Positions 35,668-45,148 are shown, counted from the first letter of the stretch. The stretch is DNA of 61,920 nt from an uncultured Pelagibacteraceae bacterium (GCA_902592675.1 CACJFJ010000007.1:1-61920); one strand, 5' to 3'. Translations and numbers: made by a program. Notes: generated by a model from the letters alone, not told the origin.

Positions 35668-36233
35668 TAAAAATCGGAATTTTAGGTGATATTGGATCAG
35701 GAAAAAGTTACATAGCTCGATGTTTTAGATGCCCGGTATTTAATGCTGATCATGAGGTAAGTACGATATATAAAAATGATTTTAAAGTTTTTAAAAAACT
35801 TAAAAAATCCTTACCTAAATTTATTTATTCATTTCCGATTAGTAAAATTGAAATAACAAATGCAATTTTATCTAATAATAATAATTTAAAAAAAATAATC
35901 AAAATTGTTCATAAGGAGATTAAAAAGAAGATGTCTTTTTTTTTAAGAAAAAATAAAAATAAAAAGATTGTTGTTTTAGATATACCCCTTTTATTAGAAA
36001 ATAAGATTAATGGTAAAAAAGATATTCTAGTTTTTGTTGAATCAAAAAAATCAGAAATCTTAAAAAGATTAAAAAAAAGGAATAATTTTAATAAAAAACT
36101 TTATACAAAATTCAAAAATATTCAGTTACCACTGAGCTATAAAAAGAAAAAATCTAAATTTATTATAAAAAATGATTTTACTGATAAATCTGCTAAAAGA
36201 GCTACTAAATATATTTTAAGTCAAATTATATAA
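35664..36233 (+). CDS. coaE: Dephospho-CoA kinase CoaE
   Basis: Phosphorylates dephospho-CoA in the last step of coenzyme A synthesis. The 189 residues begin IKIGILGDIGSGKSYIA, with the P-loop GDIGSGKS. FNADHEVSTIYKN near residue 26 corresponds to the D-x-D substrate motif, here DAD changed to NAD in order of letters, so one acid is reduced to Asn. VVLDIPLLLEN near 104 is the strong CoaE motif. The chain is very lysine-rich. It follows aroE with a 4-base overlap and meets dnaQ with no gap. Confidence 0.9.
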   Translation: MIKIGILGDIGSGKSYIARCFRCPVFNADHEVSTIYKNDFKVFKKLKKSLPKFIYSFPISKIEITNAILSNNNNLKKIIKIVHKEIKKKMSFFLRKNKNKKIVVLDIPLLLENKINGKKDILVFVESKKSEILKRLKKRNNFNKKLYTKFKNIQLPLSYKKKKSKFIIKNDFTDKSAKRATKYILSQII

Positions 36234-36896
36234 ATGAAAGAAATAGTATTAGATACAGAAACGACCGGATTATCAGTTAAAGATGGTCACAGAATAGTTG
36301 AAATCGGGTGCATAGAGCTTGATAATCTAATCCCAACAAAAAAAAAATTTCATTATTATCTAAATCCAGAAAGAAAAGTTTCTGAAAAGGCTTTAGAGGT
36401 ACATGGATATACTGATAAATTTCTTTCCGATAAAAAAAAATTTGTCGATATAGCAGAGGAATTTTTAGATTTTATAAAAGGTAAAAAGTTAGTCATTCAT
36501 AATGCAGAATTTGACTTATCGCATATTAATAATGAGTTAAAAATTCTTGGAAAAGATAAAATACAAAATGAAATCGTTGATACATTAATTGTTGCAAGAA
36601 ATAAATTTCCTAGTGGATCAATTAGTTTAGATGCTTTATGTAAGAAATATAGAATTGATAATACAAAAAGAACTTTTCACACAGCGATTATAGACTGTGA
36701 GCTACTAGCTAAAGTTTATATAAATTTAATAGATCAGAAAGAACCTACTTTAAACTTTGATAATTTTAATTCTGATATAAATCAAACAAGCAATAAAGAA
36801 GTTATTTATTATAAAAAAATTATTAAACCGAGCGAGGGAGAAATTAATAATCATGAAAATTATCTAAAATCTAATTTAAAAAAAAATTTTTTTTAA
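36234..36896 (+). CDS. dnaQ: DNA polymerase III epsilon subunit (proofreading exonuclease) DnaQ
   Basis: The 3'-5' proofreading exonuclease of the replicative polymerase. The 220 residues hold Exo I IVLDTETTGLS (DxE, residues 4-14), Exo II IHNAEFDLSHIN near 88 and Exo III HTAIIDCELLAKVY near 141 with the active His and Asp. The C-terminal tail (from about 175) should bind the alpha subunit. It ends the rightward ppsR-like-maf-aroE-coaE-dnaQ run, with all genes touching or overlapping. Its 3' end overlaps secB by 4 bases. Confidence 0.95.
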   Translation: MKEIVLDTETTGLSVKDGHRIVEIGCIELDNLIPTKKKFHYYLNPERKVSEKALEVHGYTDKFLSDKKKFVDIAEEFLDFIKGKKLVIHNAEFDLSHINNELKILGKDKIQNEIVDTLIVARNKFPSGSISLDALCKKYRIDNTKRTFHTAIIDCELLAKVYINLIDQKEPTLNFDNFNSDINQTSNKEVIYYKKIIKPSEGEINNHENYLKSNLKKNFF

Positions 36897-37315
36897 TTAA
36901 ATTTTTCATTATATAATTTGTCAAAATCTATCTTTTTTTCTAATTTAATATCAGGATGACCAGAATTGTGAATTAAATTTAAAAAAGATTTTTCTAGTTC
37001 AGGAAAAATTTTATTTTGTACATCGCATAATATTACTCTTTCCAAATCTTTTTTTTCTTTTATCTCGTCATCAACTTTTATAATTGTAGCAAAAACTACT
37101 TCAAAATATGATTTCTTTTCATTGGGTTCTTTGTCTTCAAATCTCATTGTAGTATTTACTTCAATCAATTTATTCTTAAGAGCCTTTGATGTAATATCAA
37201 TGTTCAATTGATATTTTGAAATATTATCTTTAACAAATAAAAAAGTTTCAACGTCAGGTGTCTCACTTGACATATCCTTAATATACTTAGCTAAAATTTT
37301 AAATTTTTCTGTCAT
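36893..37315 (-). CDS. secB: Protein-export chaperone SecB
   Basis: Keeps secretory precursors unfolded and passes them to SecA. Three ATG codons lie together (37321, 37318, 37315); I use the last, giving 140 residues. The family pattern is present but diverged: NISKYQLNIDITSKAL, EVNTTMRFEDKE and YFEVVFATIIKV. Near residue 110 IFPELEKSFLNLIHNSGHPDIKL corresponds to the usual FPxxRExIxxLTxxGGFPPLxL, and IDFDKLYNEKF to the C-terminal IDFxxLYxxK. Gene order with fxsA and the Tim44-like gene is conserved in alphaproteobacteria. It overlaps the fxsA end. Confidence 0.85.
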   Translation of the reverse strand: MTEKFKILAKYIKDMSSETPDVETFLFVKDNISKYQLNIDITSKALKNKLIEVNTTMRFEDKEPNEKKSYFEVVFATIIKVDDEIKEKKDLERVILCDVQNKIFPELEKSFLNLIHNSGHPDIKLEKKIDFDKLYNEKFN

Positions 37316-37724
37316 CATCATTTTCTATATCTTCAAATTCGCCCTCAATAAAATCTTTATTTTCATTTCTTTTATTTTTAATTTTACTGGATAATTTTCC
37401 AAAAATTAATTTTCTTGTAATTGGAAATATGATTAAAAACCCCAAAACATCTGTTGCAAATCCTGGAATGATTAAGAGTAGCGCTCCGAAAGCAATAGCT
37501 GCGCCAGAAATTATTTCATATGCTGGTATTTCATTTTTTATCATTTGAGAAAATCCAGTCTTGAGGGTATTAAGACCTTCATATCTTGCGTAAGCAACAC
37601 CTGTTATCGCTGTAACTAAGATTAATAGAATGGTATTAAGGGCTCCTATTTGAGAACCTATCTTAATAAAAAGATATATTTCTATTATTGGCACTAAAAT
37701 AATCGATAAAAGCACTGTGTTCAT
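37299..37724 (-). CDS. fxsA: FxsA-family membrane protein
   Basis: The FxsA name comes from suppression of F-exclusion of phage T7; its cell role is unclear. The 141 residues hold two to three membrane helices: VLLSIILVPIIEIYLFIKIGSQIG opens it in the typical way, then TILLILVTAITGVAYARYEGL and AIAFGALLLIIPGFATDVLGFLIIF near residue 75. The tail is hydrophilic and acidic (KNKRNENKDFIEGEF). It is divergent from the Tim44-like gene with 57 bases between starts and overlaps secB downstream by 17-23 bases. Confidence 0.9.
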   Translation of the reverse strand: MNTVLLSIILVPIIEIYLFIKIGSQIGALNTILLILVTAITGVAYARYEGLNTLKTGFSQMIKNEIPAYEIISGAAIAFGALLLIIPGFATDVLGFLIIFPITRKLIFGKLSSKIKNKRNENKDFIEGEFEDIENDDDRKI

Positions 37725-37781
37725 TTGTCTTTAATGTAATTGTTGGTTGAAATTATTCAACAGAGTAATTACTATCATATT

Positions 37782-38378
37782 ATGAATTACAGTTTCGAGT
37801 ATATAGACATCATTCTATTAGCAATGATTGCTGGGTTTATTTTTTTAAGACTAAGGGGTATTTTGGGCAAAAGAACAGGCTTTGAGGGAAAACCACCCCC
37901 CCAATTTCAAGAAATATTAAAAAACGTTAATATTGAAAAAAATATAAAAAAAAATGACAATTTTGATAAGTCAGCACAACAGGATTTTCTTAAAGGAGCT
38001 AAAATTGCTTATGAGACTATCATCACAGATTTTAGTGATAACGATAATAAACTCACTACTTCCAAGCCGTTGCTAAGCCAAAAAATTTATAATCAATTTA
38101 ATCAAGCACTAAAAGAAAGAAATGAAAGAGGTCATTTTGCTGAAATTACATTCATTGGCGTAAACTCCGCTGATATTAAGGAACACAGAAAAGTTGATAA
38201 TGCTCTTCAGGTGACTGTAAATTTTGTAGGTGAGGTTATAACTTGTATAAAGGACAAAAATAAAAAAATTATATCTGGTGATCCTCAAAAGATAAAAAAA
38301 ATCTATGATACATGGGTTTTTTCGAGAGATACAAGATCCGATAACCCTAATTGGAAATTAGTTGATACTTTAAATTAA
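37782..38378 (+). CDS. Tim44-like domain protein (TimA)
   Basis: From the ATG at 37782 the protein has 198 residues. One membrane helix near the N-terminus (DIILLAMIAGFIFLRLRGILGKRTGFE) is followed by a soluble Tim44-like domain from about residue 70 (FLKGAKIAYETIITDFSDND to DNPNWKLVDT). In mitochondria Tim44 links the presequence channel to Hsp70; the bacterial form is membrane-attached with an unsettled function. GKRTGFEGKPPP is the hallmark linker of the alphaproteobacterial proteins. The lytic transglycosylase gene mltA that often follows is missing, and the Smr gene comes next with no gap. Confidence 0.87.
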   Translation: MNYSFEYIDIILLAMIAGFIFLRLRGILGKRTGFEGKPPPQFQEILKNVNIEKNIKKNDNFDKSAQQDFLKGAKIAYETIITDFSDNDNKLTTSKPLLSQKIYNQFNQALKERNERGHFAEITFIGVNSADIKEHRKVDNALQVTVNFVGEVITCIKDKNKKIISGDPQKIKKIYDTWVFSRDTRSDNPNWKLVDTLN

Positions 38379-38792
38379 TTGATAAAAAAAATTACAGATA
38401 AAGACAAAGAAGATTGGATAAACTTTATTTCTAAAGACGAACCTTTAATTGATAAAGATATAAATCAAATCAAAAAAAAAATTTTCAAATCAGTTTCTTT
38501 TGATTTACACGGATACTCCTTAGAAGAAGCAAATGACAAAATAAGAGATATAATTATAAATTCATACAATAAAAATGTAAAAAAGCTTAAAATAATTACT
38601 GGAAAGGGTCTTCATTCTAAGAACGAAAACAACCCATATGTGTCAAAGGACCTCGGTATTTTGAGATATTCAGTTCCGAACTTTATTGAAAATCAAAAAG
38701 AATTAATCAGTAAGATAGAAAATATTGAAGAAGCAAGCGTTGAGGATGGAGGGAGTGGAGCTTTTTATATTTTCTTAAAAAAAAAATTATAA
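38379..38792 (+). CDS. Smr-domain protein (putative endonuclease), TTG start
   Basis: The protein has 137 residues and begins with TTG directly after the Tim44-like stop; there is no nearby ATG. The Smr domain covers about residues 45-135: [16 protein letters not shown] holds the LDLHG motif, and [14 protein letters not shown] holds the TGKG motif. It ends with [17 protein letters not shown], the usual GGxGAxxVxLK. Stand-alone Smr proteins cleave RNA or act in DNA repair or ribosome collision sensing in different groups. Its 3' end overlaps hslU by 6 bases. Confidence 0.88.
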   Translation: MIKKITDKDKEDWINFISKDEPLIDKDINQIKKKIFKSVSFDLHGYSLEEANDKIRDIIINSYNKNVKKLKIITGKGLHSKNENNPYVSKDLGILRYSVPNFIENQKELISKIENIEEASVEDGGSGAFYIFLKKKL

Positions 38793-40160
38793 TATAAATT
38801 TTGAAAGATCAGTATCTTTTATCAAATTATCTAAGTTTTTATTTATGTAGTCTTTGTTTATAACTATTTTCTCTCCAGATCTATCAGTAGCAGTAAAGCT
38901 GATATCATCTAATATTTTTTCGATAATCGTGTGAAGTCTTCTTGCACCAATATTTTCAACAGTTGAATTTACTTCTGAGGCAATGTTTGCAATTGCATCT
39001 ATCCCATCATCAGAAAATTCTAAGTCAACATTTTCAGTTTTCAATAGAGCAATATATTGTTTAATTAAACTGAAATCAGGTTCTTTTAAAATTCTTTTAA
39101 AATCTTTACTCGTTAGAGCCTCCAATTCAACACGTATTGGTAAACGACCCTGTAACTCTGGAAGTAAATCAGAGGGTTTAGCTAACTGAAAGGCACCTGA
39201 CGCAATAAATAAAATATGATCAGTTTTAATCGGACCATATTTAGTGTTAACAGTAGTTCCCTCAATCAATGGCAACAAGTCTCTTTGAACACCTTCTCTA
39301 GATACGTCGCCACCTACTCTATCTGATCTTCCTGAAATTTTATCTATTTCATCTAAAAAAACTATACCATTATTTTCAGTAGAAATTTTTGCAGCTTTTA
39401 TAATTTTGTCTTGCTCAATTAATTTGTCAGACTCGTCATTTATTAATATTTCATGAGATTCTTTAACAGTCATTTTTTTCTTTTTCTCTTTTGATCCCAT
39501 TGACTTTCCCAACATCTCACCAATGTTAATCATACCTACATTAGCCCCCGGCATACCTGGAATTTCAAAAGATGTGCCACTTCGTCCACTATCGCTGACT
39601 GAAATTTCAATTTCATTATTATCAAGATCTCCATCTCTAAGCCTTTTTCTAAAACTCTCTCTAGTTGCTAAGCTTGCCTTTTTTCCAACAATTGCATCTA
39701 GTACTTTTTCTTCAGCTAGTTTTTGAGCTTTTGCATACACTTCTTTTCTTTTTTTCACTTTTTCCATTGATATAGCTATCTCGATTAAATCTCTTACTAT
39801 CTGCTCAACATCTCTTCCAACATATCCAACTTCGGTAAATCTAGTAGCCTCAACTTTTACAAATGGTGCCTCTGCTAATTTAGATAATCTTCTTGAAATT
39901 TCAGTTTTACCAACTCCTGTAGGACCAATCATAAGAATATTTTTTGGGAGCACTTCATTTTTCATCTCACCCTTTAAAGCCTGTCTTCTCCACCGATTTC
40001 TTAAAGCAACTGCAACTGCCTTTTTAGCTTTATTTTGTCCTACTACAAATCTATCAAGTTCTGAAACAATTTCTCTAGGGGATAAAGAACTAACAAGTGA
40101 TTCATCGTTATTTATATCTTTATCTTTTTGGACTAAAGGTGTTACGTTCGATTTTTCCAT
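38787..40160 (-). CDS. hslU: ATP-dependent protease ATPase subunit HslU (ClpY)
   Basis: Unfolds substrates and feeds them to the HslV protease. The 457 residues have [33 protein letters not shown] at the start, Walker [15 protein letters not shown] near residue 81, the I-domain at about 110-250 and Walker [15 protein letters not shown] near 267. Sensor regions include [11 protein letters not shown] near 340 and [19 protein letters not shown] near 412. It is 6 bases downstream of hslV in one unit with a sigma-32-like promoter. Confidence 0.97.
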   Translation of the reverse strand: MEKSNVTPLVQKDKDINNDESLVSSLSPREIVSELDRFVVGQNKAKKAVAVALRNRWRRQALKGEMKNEVLPKNILMIGPTGVGKTEISRRLSKLAEAPFVKVEATRFTEVGYVGRDVEQIVRDLIEIAISMEKVKKRKEVYAKAQKLAEEKVLDAIVGKKASLATRESFRKRLRDGDLDNNEIEISVSDSGRSGTSFEIPGMPGANVGMINIGEMLGKSMGSKEKKKKMTVKESHEILINDESDKLIEQDKIIKAAKISTENNGIVFLDEIDKISGRSDRVGGDVSREGVQRDLLPLIEGTTVNTKYGPIKTDHILFIASGAFQLAKPSDLLPELQGRLPIRVELEALTSKDFKRILKEPDFSLIKQYIALLKTENVDLEFSDDGIDAIANIASEVNSTVENIGARRLHTIIEKILDDISFTATDRSGEKIVINKDYINKNLDNLIKDTDLSKFIL

Positions 40161-40166
40161 GATTAT

Positions 40167-40682
40167 TTAAACCTTTTTTGTTGTAATATTGTCATTTGTA
40201 AAAACACAAATTTCCGAAGCAACTTTAATCGCTTTTTTTGCAACCTCTTCAGCATTCATATTTGTGTCCATCAAAACCTTTCCAGCAGCTAAGGCATAAT
40301 TTCCTCCTGAGCCAATACCTATTACATCTCCTTCTGGCTCTAAAACGTCTCCAGTTCCAGAGATAATATAACTTTTTTCTTTATCACCAACGGCCATTAA
40401 AGCTTCAAGTCTTCTTAAATATTTATCTGTACGCCAATCTTTTGCTAATTCAACAGCAGCTCTTGATAAGTTTCCAGCATGTTTTTCTAATTTAGCCTCT
40501 AGTCTTTCAAACAATGTAAGTGCATCAGCAGTTGAGCCTGCAAATCCTGCGACCACAGATCTTTTATCAATTTTTCTGACTTTAGCGGCAGTGCTTTTAA
40601 CCACAGTATTCCCCATGCTCACTTGTCCATCACCAGCAACAACGACTTCGTTATTTTTTCTTATTAATACAATTGTTGTCAT
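40167..40682 (-). CDS. hslV: ATP-dependent protease peptidase subunit HslV (ClpQ)
   Basis: The proteasome-like peptidase partner of HslU. The 171 residues start [22 protein letters not shown]. After Met removal the Thr at residue 2 is the catalytic nucleophile. [17 protein letters not shown] with the conserved Lys follows, then [18 protein letters not shown] near 43 and [17 protein letters not shown] near 123. The gene is immediately before hslU. Upstream, in the 91-base divergent gap shared with hisB, there is a heat-shock promoter candidate. Confidence 0.97.
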   Translation of the reverse strand: MTTIVLIRKNNEVVVAGDGQVSMGNTVVKSTAAKVRKIDKRSVVAGFAGSTADALTLFERLEAKLEKHAGNLSRAAVELAKDWRTDKYLRRLEALMAVGDKEKSYIISGTGDVLEPEGDVIGIGSGGNYALAAGKVLMDTNMNAEEVAKKAIKVASEICVFTNDNITTKKV

Positions 40683-40689
40683 ATGCTAT

Positions 40690-40717
40690 AAATGGATACT
40701 AATTTAGATAGTTCAAG
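40690..40717 (-). promoter_or_regulatory. Candidate sigma-32 (RpoH) heat-shock promoter of hslVU
   Basis: On the minus strand, CTTGAAC (reverse complement of 40711-40717) is followed after exactly 13 bases by ATCCATTT (40697-40690), close to the consensus CTTGAAA / CCCCATNT. The predicted start lies just a few bases before the hslV ATG at 40682. hslVU is a classic heat-shock operon, so context agrees. The layout matches the grpE candidate in this window, 13-base spacer included. Confidence 0.62.
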
Positions 40718-40773
40718 CCCAGGTTCAGCATTATTGCCATAATTGAATAATATATGTATACCTGTTTAAAATT

Positions 40774-41364
40774 ATGAAGCGTAAAGGTAAAATTAGCCGG
40801 AAAACAAAAGAGACCAGTATTAGTGTCGATATAAATATTGACGGTAAAGGTAAATACAAAATTGACACAGGTATAGGGTTTCTTAATCATATGCTCGAGC
40901 AGTTATCAAAACATTCTTCAATAGATATGACCATTAAAGCTAAAGGAGATACTCACATTGATCTTCACCACACAACTGAGGACACGGGTATCGCTATAGG
41001 TGAAGCTTTAAAAAAAGCTTTGAAGAAATCTGTTGGCATAAGAAGATATGCTCATGCGATGATACCGATGGATGAAACTCTATCACGTGTTGCTATTGAT
41101 ATATCAAACAGACCTTATTTAATCTGGAAAGTGAAACTCAAAGTGGAAAAACTTGGTGAAATGGATACAGAACTTTTTAAAGAATGGTTTCAAGCTTTTT
41201 CACAGGCTGCTGGTATTACTTTACATGTTGAAAATATTTATGGCGATAACAGTCATCATATTATTGAGTCTTGTTTTAAAGGATTAGCAAGATCATTAAG
41301 AGCTGCATTAGAAATAGATCCTAGGAACAAAAAAACAATTCCTTCTACAAAAGGTTCTTTATAA
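40774..41364 (+). CDS. hisB: Imidazoleglycerol-phosphate dehydratase HisB
   Basis: Dehydrates imidazoleglycerol phosphate in histidine synthesis; this is the monofunctional form (196 residues), without the phosphatase domain of E. coli HisB. Metal-binding His motifs: [17 protein letters not shown] near residue 37, [11 protein letters not shown] near 70 and [18 protein letters not shown] near 165. It opens the his run hisB-H-A-F-E. The 91-base gap to hslV holds possible promoter elements on this strand (TTGCCA at 40734 and TATACC at 40757), weakly supported. Confidence 0.96.
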   Translation: MKRKGKISRKTKETSISVDINIDGKGKYKIDTGIGFLNHMLEQLSKHSSIDMTIKAKGDTHIDLHHTTEDTGIAIGEALKKALKKSVGIRRYAHAMIPMDETLSRVAIDISNRPYLIWKVKLKVEKLGEMDTELFKEWFQAFSQAAGITLHVENIYGDNSHHIIESCFKGLARSLRAALEIDPRNKKTIPSTKGSL

Positions 41365-41369
41365 GTTTA

Positions 41370-41996
41370 ATGAACGTTACAATTGTTGATTATAATTCGG
41401 GCAACATTAGCTCGGTAATAAATTCTTTTAAAGAAGTTGCCAAAGATAAAGTGACTATCGAAGTTACTTCAGATTTAAATAAGATTAAATCATGTGATAA
41501 AGTGGTCTTACCAGGCCAGGGCTCATTTAAAAGCTGTGTAGATGCCCTGAATAAAATTAAAGGTCTTACAGACATATTAAATGAATTCGCAATAACGAAT
41601 AAAAAACCTCTTCTTGGGATTTGTGTTGGTTTTCAGATGTTTGCTGACATTGGTTATGAAGAAAATGAAACTAAAGGCTTAGGATGGATTTCAGGAAAAG
41701 TTTCAAAAATAGATAATCAGAACGGTAAGTTTAAACTTCCCCATATCGGTTGGAATCAAATCAATATTGTCAAAGATAGTAAAATTTTTAAAGATATAGA
41801 AAATAATTCTCATATGTATTTTGTTCATAGTTATGAATTAGTTCCAAATGATAAAAAAGTGATTTCAGCAACAACGGATTATTCATCAAATATTGTTTGT
41901 TCTGTTGAAAAAGAAAATATTTTTGGAACCCAATTTCATCCAGAGAAGAGTGATAGGATTGGGCTTAAAATTATTGATAATTTTATAAATTTGTAA
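41370..41996 (+). CDS. hisH: Imidazole glycerol phosphate synthase, glutaminase subunit HisH
   Basis: Supplies ammonia from glutamine to HisF. The 208 residues are a class I glutamine amidotransferase: start VTIVDYNSGNISSVINSF, oxyanion PGQGSF near residue 49, the nucleophile Cys in LLGICVGFQMF near 85, and the His/Glu pair in TQFHPEKSDRIGLKII near 189. It lies 5 bases after hisB and 1 base before hisA. Confidence 0.96.
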   Translation: MNVTIVDYNSGNISSVINSFKEVAKDKVTIEVTSDLNKIKSCDKVVLPGQGSFKSCVDALNKIKGLTDILNEFAITNKKPLLGICVGFQMFADIGYEENETKGLGWISGKVSKIDNQNGKFKLPHIGWNQINIVKDSKIFKDIENNSHMYFVHSYELVPNDKKVISATTDYSSNIVCSVEKENIFGTQFHPEKSDRIGLKIIDNFINL

Positions 41997-41997
41997 A

Positions 41998-42714
41998 ATG
42001 AAAATATTTCCTGCAATAGATATTAAAGATAAAAAGTGTGTAAGATTAGTTAGAGGAGATTTCGATAAAAAGACTGAGTATGATCTGTCTCCAATTGAAC
42101 AAGCAGGAAAATATAAAGATCATGGATTTAAAAATTTACACATAGTTGATTTAGATGGTGCTTTAACTGGTGAAACAGTAAATTTAGATATTATTCAGGA
42201 TATAGTTAGTAAATTTAACTTAAAAGTTGAAGTAGGCGGTGGTATTAGAAATTCTGATAGCATTCAAAAATACATTGATGCTGGTGTAGAGAAAGTAATT
42301 CTGGGAAGTGCTGCTATTAAAGACAAAAATTTCTTAAAAGAATCATGTGAAAAATTTCAAAATCATATTGCTTTAGGTTTAGATGCTAAAGACGGGTATT
42401 TGTCAGTATCTGGATGGAAAGAAAGCTCTAATCAATTAACTTTAGATTATTTAAAAGAAATTAACGACTATGGTGTTAGTAGAATAATTTATACTGATAT
42501 TAATAGAGACGGCATGAAACAAAGTCCAAATTTTAATGAAACAATGAAAGTTGCTGGTATGTCAAAGTGCCCTGTAATTATATCAGGGGGTGTTTCATCA
42601 ATAGATGATATTAAAAAAGCGAAGAATTTAAAAAATGTTGAAGGTATAATAGTTGGTAAAGCTATTTATGATGGAGATATAAAATTAGAAGAACTGGTGA
42701 GAGAAGATGCTTAA
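41998..42714 (+). CDS. hisA: Phosphoribosyl-formimino-AICAR-phosphate isomerase HisA
   Basis: Opens the ribose ring of ProFAR in histidine synthesis. The 238 residues form a TIM barrel: [20 protein letters not shown] with the catalytic Asp at about 8, [10 protein letters not shown] near 49, VEVGGGIRN near 78, [12 protein letters not shown] near 165 with the second Asp, and [11 protein letters not shown] near 198. The twofold internal repeat is clear. It overlaps hisF by 8 bases. Confidence 0.96.
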   Translation: MKIFPAIDIKDKKCVRLVRGDFDKKTEYDLSPIEQAGKYKDHGFKNLHIVDLDGALTGETVNLDIIQDIVSKFNLKVEVGGGIRNSDSIQKYIDAGVEKVILGSAAIKDKNFLKESCEKFQNHIALGLDAKDGYLSVSGWKESSNQLTLDYLKEINDYGVSRIIYTDINRDGMKQSPNFNETMKVAGMSKCPVIISGGVSSIDDIKKAKNLKNVEGIIVGKAIYDGDIKLEELVREDA

Positions 42715-43462
42715 AAATAGAATAATACCTTGTTTAGACGTAAAAAACGGTCGTGTTGTTAAAGGAATAAACTTTATTGACCTAAAAGATGCGGGAGACC
42801 CTGTGGAACAAGCCAAAATTTATAGTGATGGAGGGGCAGATGAAATTTGTTTTTTAGACATCACGGCATCGAATGAAAATAGAGATATTATTTATGATGT
42901 TGTTGAAAAAACTTCAAAGAAATGTTTTGTTCCTTTGACTGTAGGTGGTGGAATTAGAAGCGTAGAAGATATAAATAAATTACTTAATTGTGGCGCAGAT
43001 AAAGTTTCGATAAATACAGCAGCTGTTGAAAATTCAAAAGTTGTTATAGATAGTTCAAAAAAGTTTGGATCTCAATGTATTGTCGTTGCAATAGATGCAA
43101 AAAAGAATGGAGAGAAATGGGAAGTATTTACTCATGGAGGAAGAAATAACAGCGGTATTGATGCCTTAGAGTACGCAAGACAAATGGAAGAGAGTGGTGC
43201 AGGAGAATTATTAGTTACCTCCATGGATAGAGACGGAACACAAGTAGGTTATGATATTGATCTAATGTCAAAAATTTCATCTAAAGTAAATATTCCAGTT
43301 ATTGCATCTGGTGGGGTGGGTAATTTAGATCACCTAGTGGATGGAATTAAATTAGGAAAAGCTAGCGCAGTTTTGGCAGCTTCCATATTTCACTATGGAA
43401 AACACTCGGTAAAAGAAGCTAAGGATTATTTGGACTCAAAAGGAATACCTGTTAGACTTTGA
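42707..43462 (+). CDS. hisF: Imidazole glycerol phosphate synthase, cyclase subunit HisF
   Basis: With HisH it makes imidazoleglycerol phosphate and AICAR, the link to purine synthesis (compare purH in this window). The 251 residues start [19 protein letters not shown] with the catalytic Asp at about 11. [13 protein letters not shown] is near 81, VVAIDAKK near 127 and [12 protein letters not shown] near 171 with the other Asp. [12 protein letters not shown] is near 198. It overlaps hisA and is followed 1 base later by hisE. Confidence 0.97.
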   Translation: MLKNRIIPCLDVKNGRVVKGINFIDLKDAGDPVEQAKIYSDGGADEICFLDITASNENRDIIYDVVEKTSKKCFVPLTVGGGIRSVEDINKLLNCGADKVSINTAAVENSKVVIDSSKKFGSQCIVVAIDAKKNGEKWEVFTHGGRNNSGIDALEYARQMEESGAGELLVTSMDRDGTQVGYDIDLMSKISSKVNIPVIASGGVGNLDHLVDGIKLGKASAVLAASIFHYGKHSVKEAKDYLDSKGIPVRL

Positions 43463-43463
43463 T

Positions 43464-43736
43464 ATGCTTAGCACATTAGAAAACCTTTTTAATCTTGCGA
43501 GAGAAAGAAAAAAAACGCCTATAGATGGGTCCTATACTAACAAGCTACTTGGTGACAAAATTTTAAGCAAAGAAAAAGTTTTAGAGGAAATCGGAGAACT
43601 TGTTGAGGCAGTTGAAAAGAATTCTAATAAAATTCACGAGGCTGCAGATGTTTTTTATCATTTAATAATGTATTTAGAGGCTAATGATATAAAAATTGAG
43701 GATGTTATGAATGAATTAAATAAAAGAAAAAAATGA
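43464..43736 (+). CDS. hisE: Phosphoribosyl-ATP pyrophosphatase HisE
   Basis: Hydrolyses phosphoribosyl-ATP to phosphoribosyl-AMP, the second step of histidine synthesis. The 90 residues are the stand-alone type, with the MazG-like helices: SYTNKLLGDKILSKEKVLEEIGELVEA near residue 22 (E-x-x-E metal motif) and EAADVFYHLIMYLEAND near 58 (the D of the ExxD motif). The gene for HisI is not here. Its stop overlaps the next gene by 4 bases. Confidence 0.94.
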   Translation: MLSTLENLFNLARERKKTPIDGSYTNKLLGDKILSKEKVLEEIGELVEAVEKNSNKIHEAADVFYHLIMYLEANDIKIEDVMNELNKRKK

Positions 43737-44098
43737 GTTACGACGATAATAATATTTTTGCAAAAATTCTAAGAGGTGAAATTCCATGTAAAAAAATTTA
43801 TGAGGATGACTTTGTATTATCCTTTCATGATATCAACCCTCAAAAAAAAATACATGCTTTAGTTATACCAAAAGGAAAATATATTGATCTTGACGATTTT
43901 AGCTTGAAGGCTTCATCTGATGAAATGGTTGGATTATTGAAAGGTATAAACATTGTAGCTAAAAAGCTTGGAATTTCTGTAGATAAAGGAAAAGGTTACA
44001 GAGCTTTAGCCAATATTAGTGAACATGGAGGACAAGAAGTGCCTCATTTACATTTTCATTTATTCGGCGGAGAAAAAGTTGGTAAAATGGTCGAGTGA
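43733..44098 (+). CDS. HIT-family nucleotide-binding hydrolase (HinT-like)
   Basis: A 121-residue HIT protein, likely a purine nucleoside phosphoramidase. The start NNIFAKILRGEIPCKKIYEDD is typical of the PKCI/HinT branch. FHDINPQKKIHALVIPK follows, and the catalytic histidine triad is in QEVPHLHFHLFGGEKV near residue 103. It overlaps hisE by 4 bases and the acetyltransferase gene by 4 bases, so it is part of the his run, as in many alphaproteobacteria. Confidence 0.92.
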   Translation: MSYDDNNIFAKILRGEIPCKKIYEDDFVLSFHDINPQKKIHALVIPKGKYIDLDDFSLKASSDEMVGLLKGINIVAKKLGISVDKGKGYRALANISEHGGQEVPHLHFHLFGGEKVGKMVE

Positions 44099-44598
44099 GC
44101 AAAAAGGTCGAAAGAAATTATTTAGAAATTAGTTCGTTAGAAGATTTAAACGAATGTAAAGTCTCACCAGATGGCTTTTATGTTCAGCTTTTAAAACCAA
44201 TAAATTTTCAACTTAATAAATTTTTTTATAAAAATATTGGCAAGAAACATCACTGGGTTGATCGATTAGTTTGGAATGAAAAACAATGGATAGAATATAC
44301 ATCAGATGAAAAAGTAAAAACATATATCTTAAAAAAAAATGAGGATATTGCAGGATATTTTGAACTTATTTTTCATCAAGATAAAAGTGAGGTTGAGATT
44401 GCTTATCTGGGTTTACTTGAGGAATATCAAAACCAAAAATTAGGTTCCTATCTCCTATCTACTGCTATTAAAAATTCTTTTTTAGAAAAACCTAAAAGAG
44501 TTTGGGTACACACTTGCTCATTAGACCATAAAAATGCACTAAATAACTACATCTCGAGAGGAATGAAAATTTTTAAAAAAGAGTCAATAAATATTTAG
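44095..44598 (+). CDS. GNAT-family N-acetyltransferase, GTG start
   Basis: The protein has 167 residues. It starts with GTG in a GTGA overlap with the HIT gene stop. The acetyl-CoA fold is in the second half: VEIAYLGLLEEYQNQKLGSYLLSTAIKN near residue 100-128, where a Q-x-x-x-G-x-x-L pattern replaces the usual R/Q-x-x-G-x-A. RVWVHTCSLDHKNALNNYISRGMKIF follows with the conserved Asn and Tyr-like region. The substrate is unknown. The convergent LolA-like gene ends 1 base away. Confidence 0.78.
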   Translation: MSKKVERNYLEISSLEDLNECKVSPDGFYVQLLKPINFQLNKFFYKNIGKKHHWVDRLVWNEKQWIEYTSDEKVKTYILKKNEDIAGYFELIFHQDKSEVEIAYLGLLEEYQNQKLGSYLLSTAIKNSFLEKPKRVWVHTCSLDHKNALNNYISRGMKIFKKESINI

Positions 44599-44599
44599 T

Positions 44600-45148
44600 C
44601 TAATTTTTGATTGGTAGAATAAAAATTTCTTTTTTTAATTTTTGGTTTTTGATTATTTTTGTTAAATAAGTAATACTTAAATTTTGATAAATATCTAATG
44701 TTTGCCATCCAATCAAATTATAATTAGTTTTATTAAAAAAAATGTTAATTTCATTATCATTTTCAATAAAAGTATAATTAATAAATTTATCATCTATAAT
44801 TCTTTCCTCTAACTCTTCAATTTTGCTTATCAAAAAATTTTTATCTAGAATTAGATTTAAAGGTGTTTTGTCTAAAGGATATATAAAATAACTAGAGTTT
44901 GTTTTTATAACTAGAGATTTACCATTTGAAATTAAAATTTTTTTATTTTCTAAATTGTAATTACAATTTATTTTTTTTGGATATAATATTGTGCACTGCC
45001 CGTTTTCTATTTTACCATTTATATTTTGTTCAAAATTAAAAGTAATATTGTTAATTTCAGTTAGGTTTTGAATTATATTTTCCTTAATCGAGGTAAAGGC
45101 TTCAGTTGAGTATAGAAAAATGAAAATAATAAGAAATTTTTTTTTCAT
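44600..45148 (-). CDS. lolA: Outer membrane lipoprotein carrier protein LolA-like
   Basis: LolA carries lipoproteins across the periplasm from LolCDE. The 182 residues start with a signal peptide (KKKFLIIFIFLYSTEAFT), then a LolA-type beta fold: NNITFNFEQNINGKIENGQCTILYPKKI matches the conserved F-Q---G----G---V--P-K. Similarity is modest after that. The order ftsK-lolA is widely conserved in alphaproteobacteria and backs the call. It overlaps the ftsK stop by one base. No LolB is seen. Confidence 0.82.
   Translation of the reverse strand: MKKKFLIIFIFLYSTEAFTSIKENIIQNLTEINNITFNFEQNINGKIENGQCTILYPKKINCNYNLENKKILISNGKSLVIKTNSSYFIYPLDKTPLNLILDKNFLISKIEELEERIIDDKFINYTFIENDNEINIFFNKTNYNLIGWQTLDIYQNLSITYLTKIIKNQKLKKEIFILPIKN

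Noticed and set aside
40699..40890. Minus-strand open frame overlapping the hslV-hisB gap
   Set aside because: It covers the hisB start and the hslV promoter candidate, and its sequence looks like a shadow of hisB with no family features.
41080..41096. TATCACGTGTTG inside hisB, possible parS
   Set aside because: The right half-site is wrong (GTTG instead of GAAAC), so it is not a convincing ParB site.
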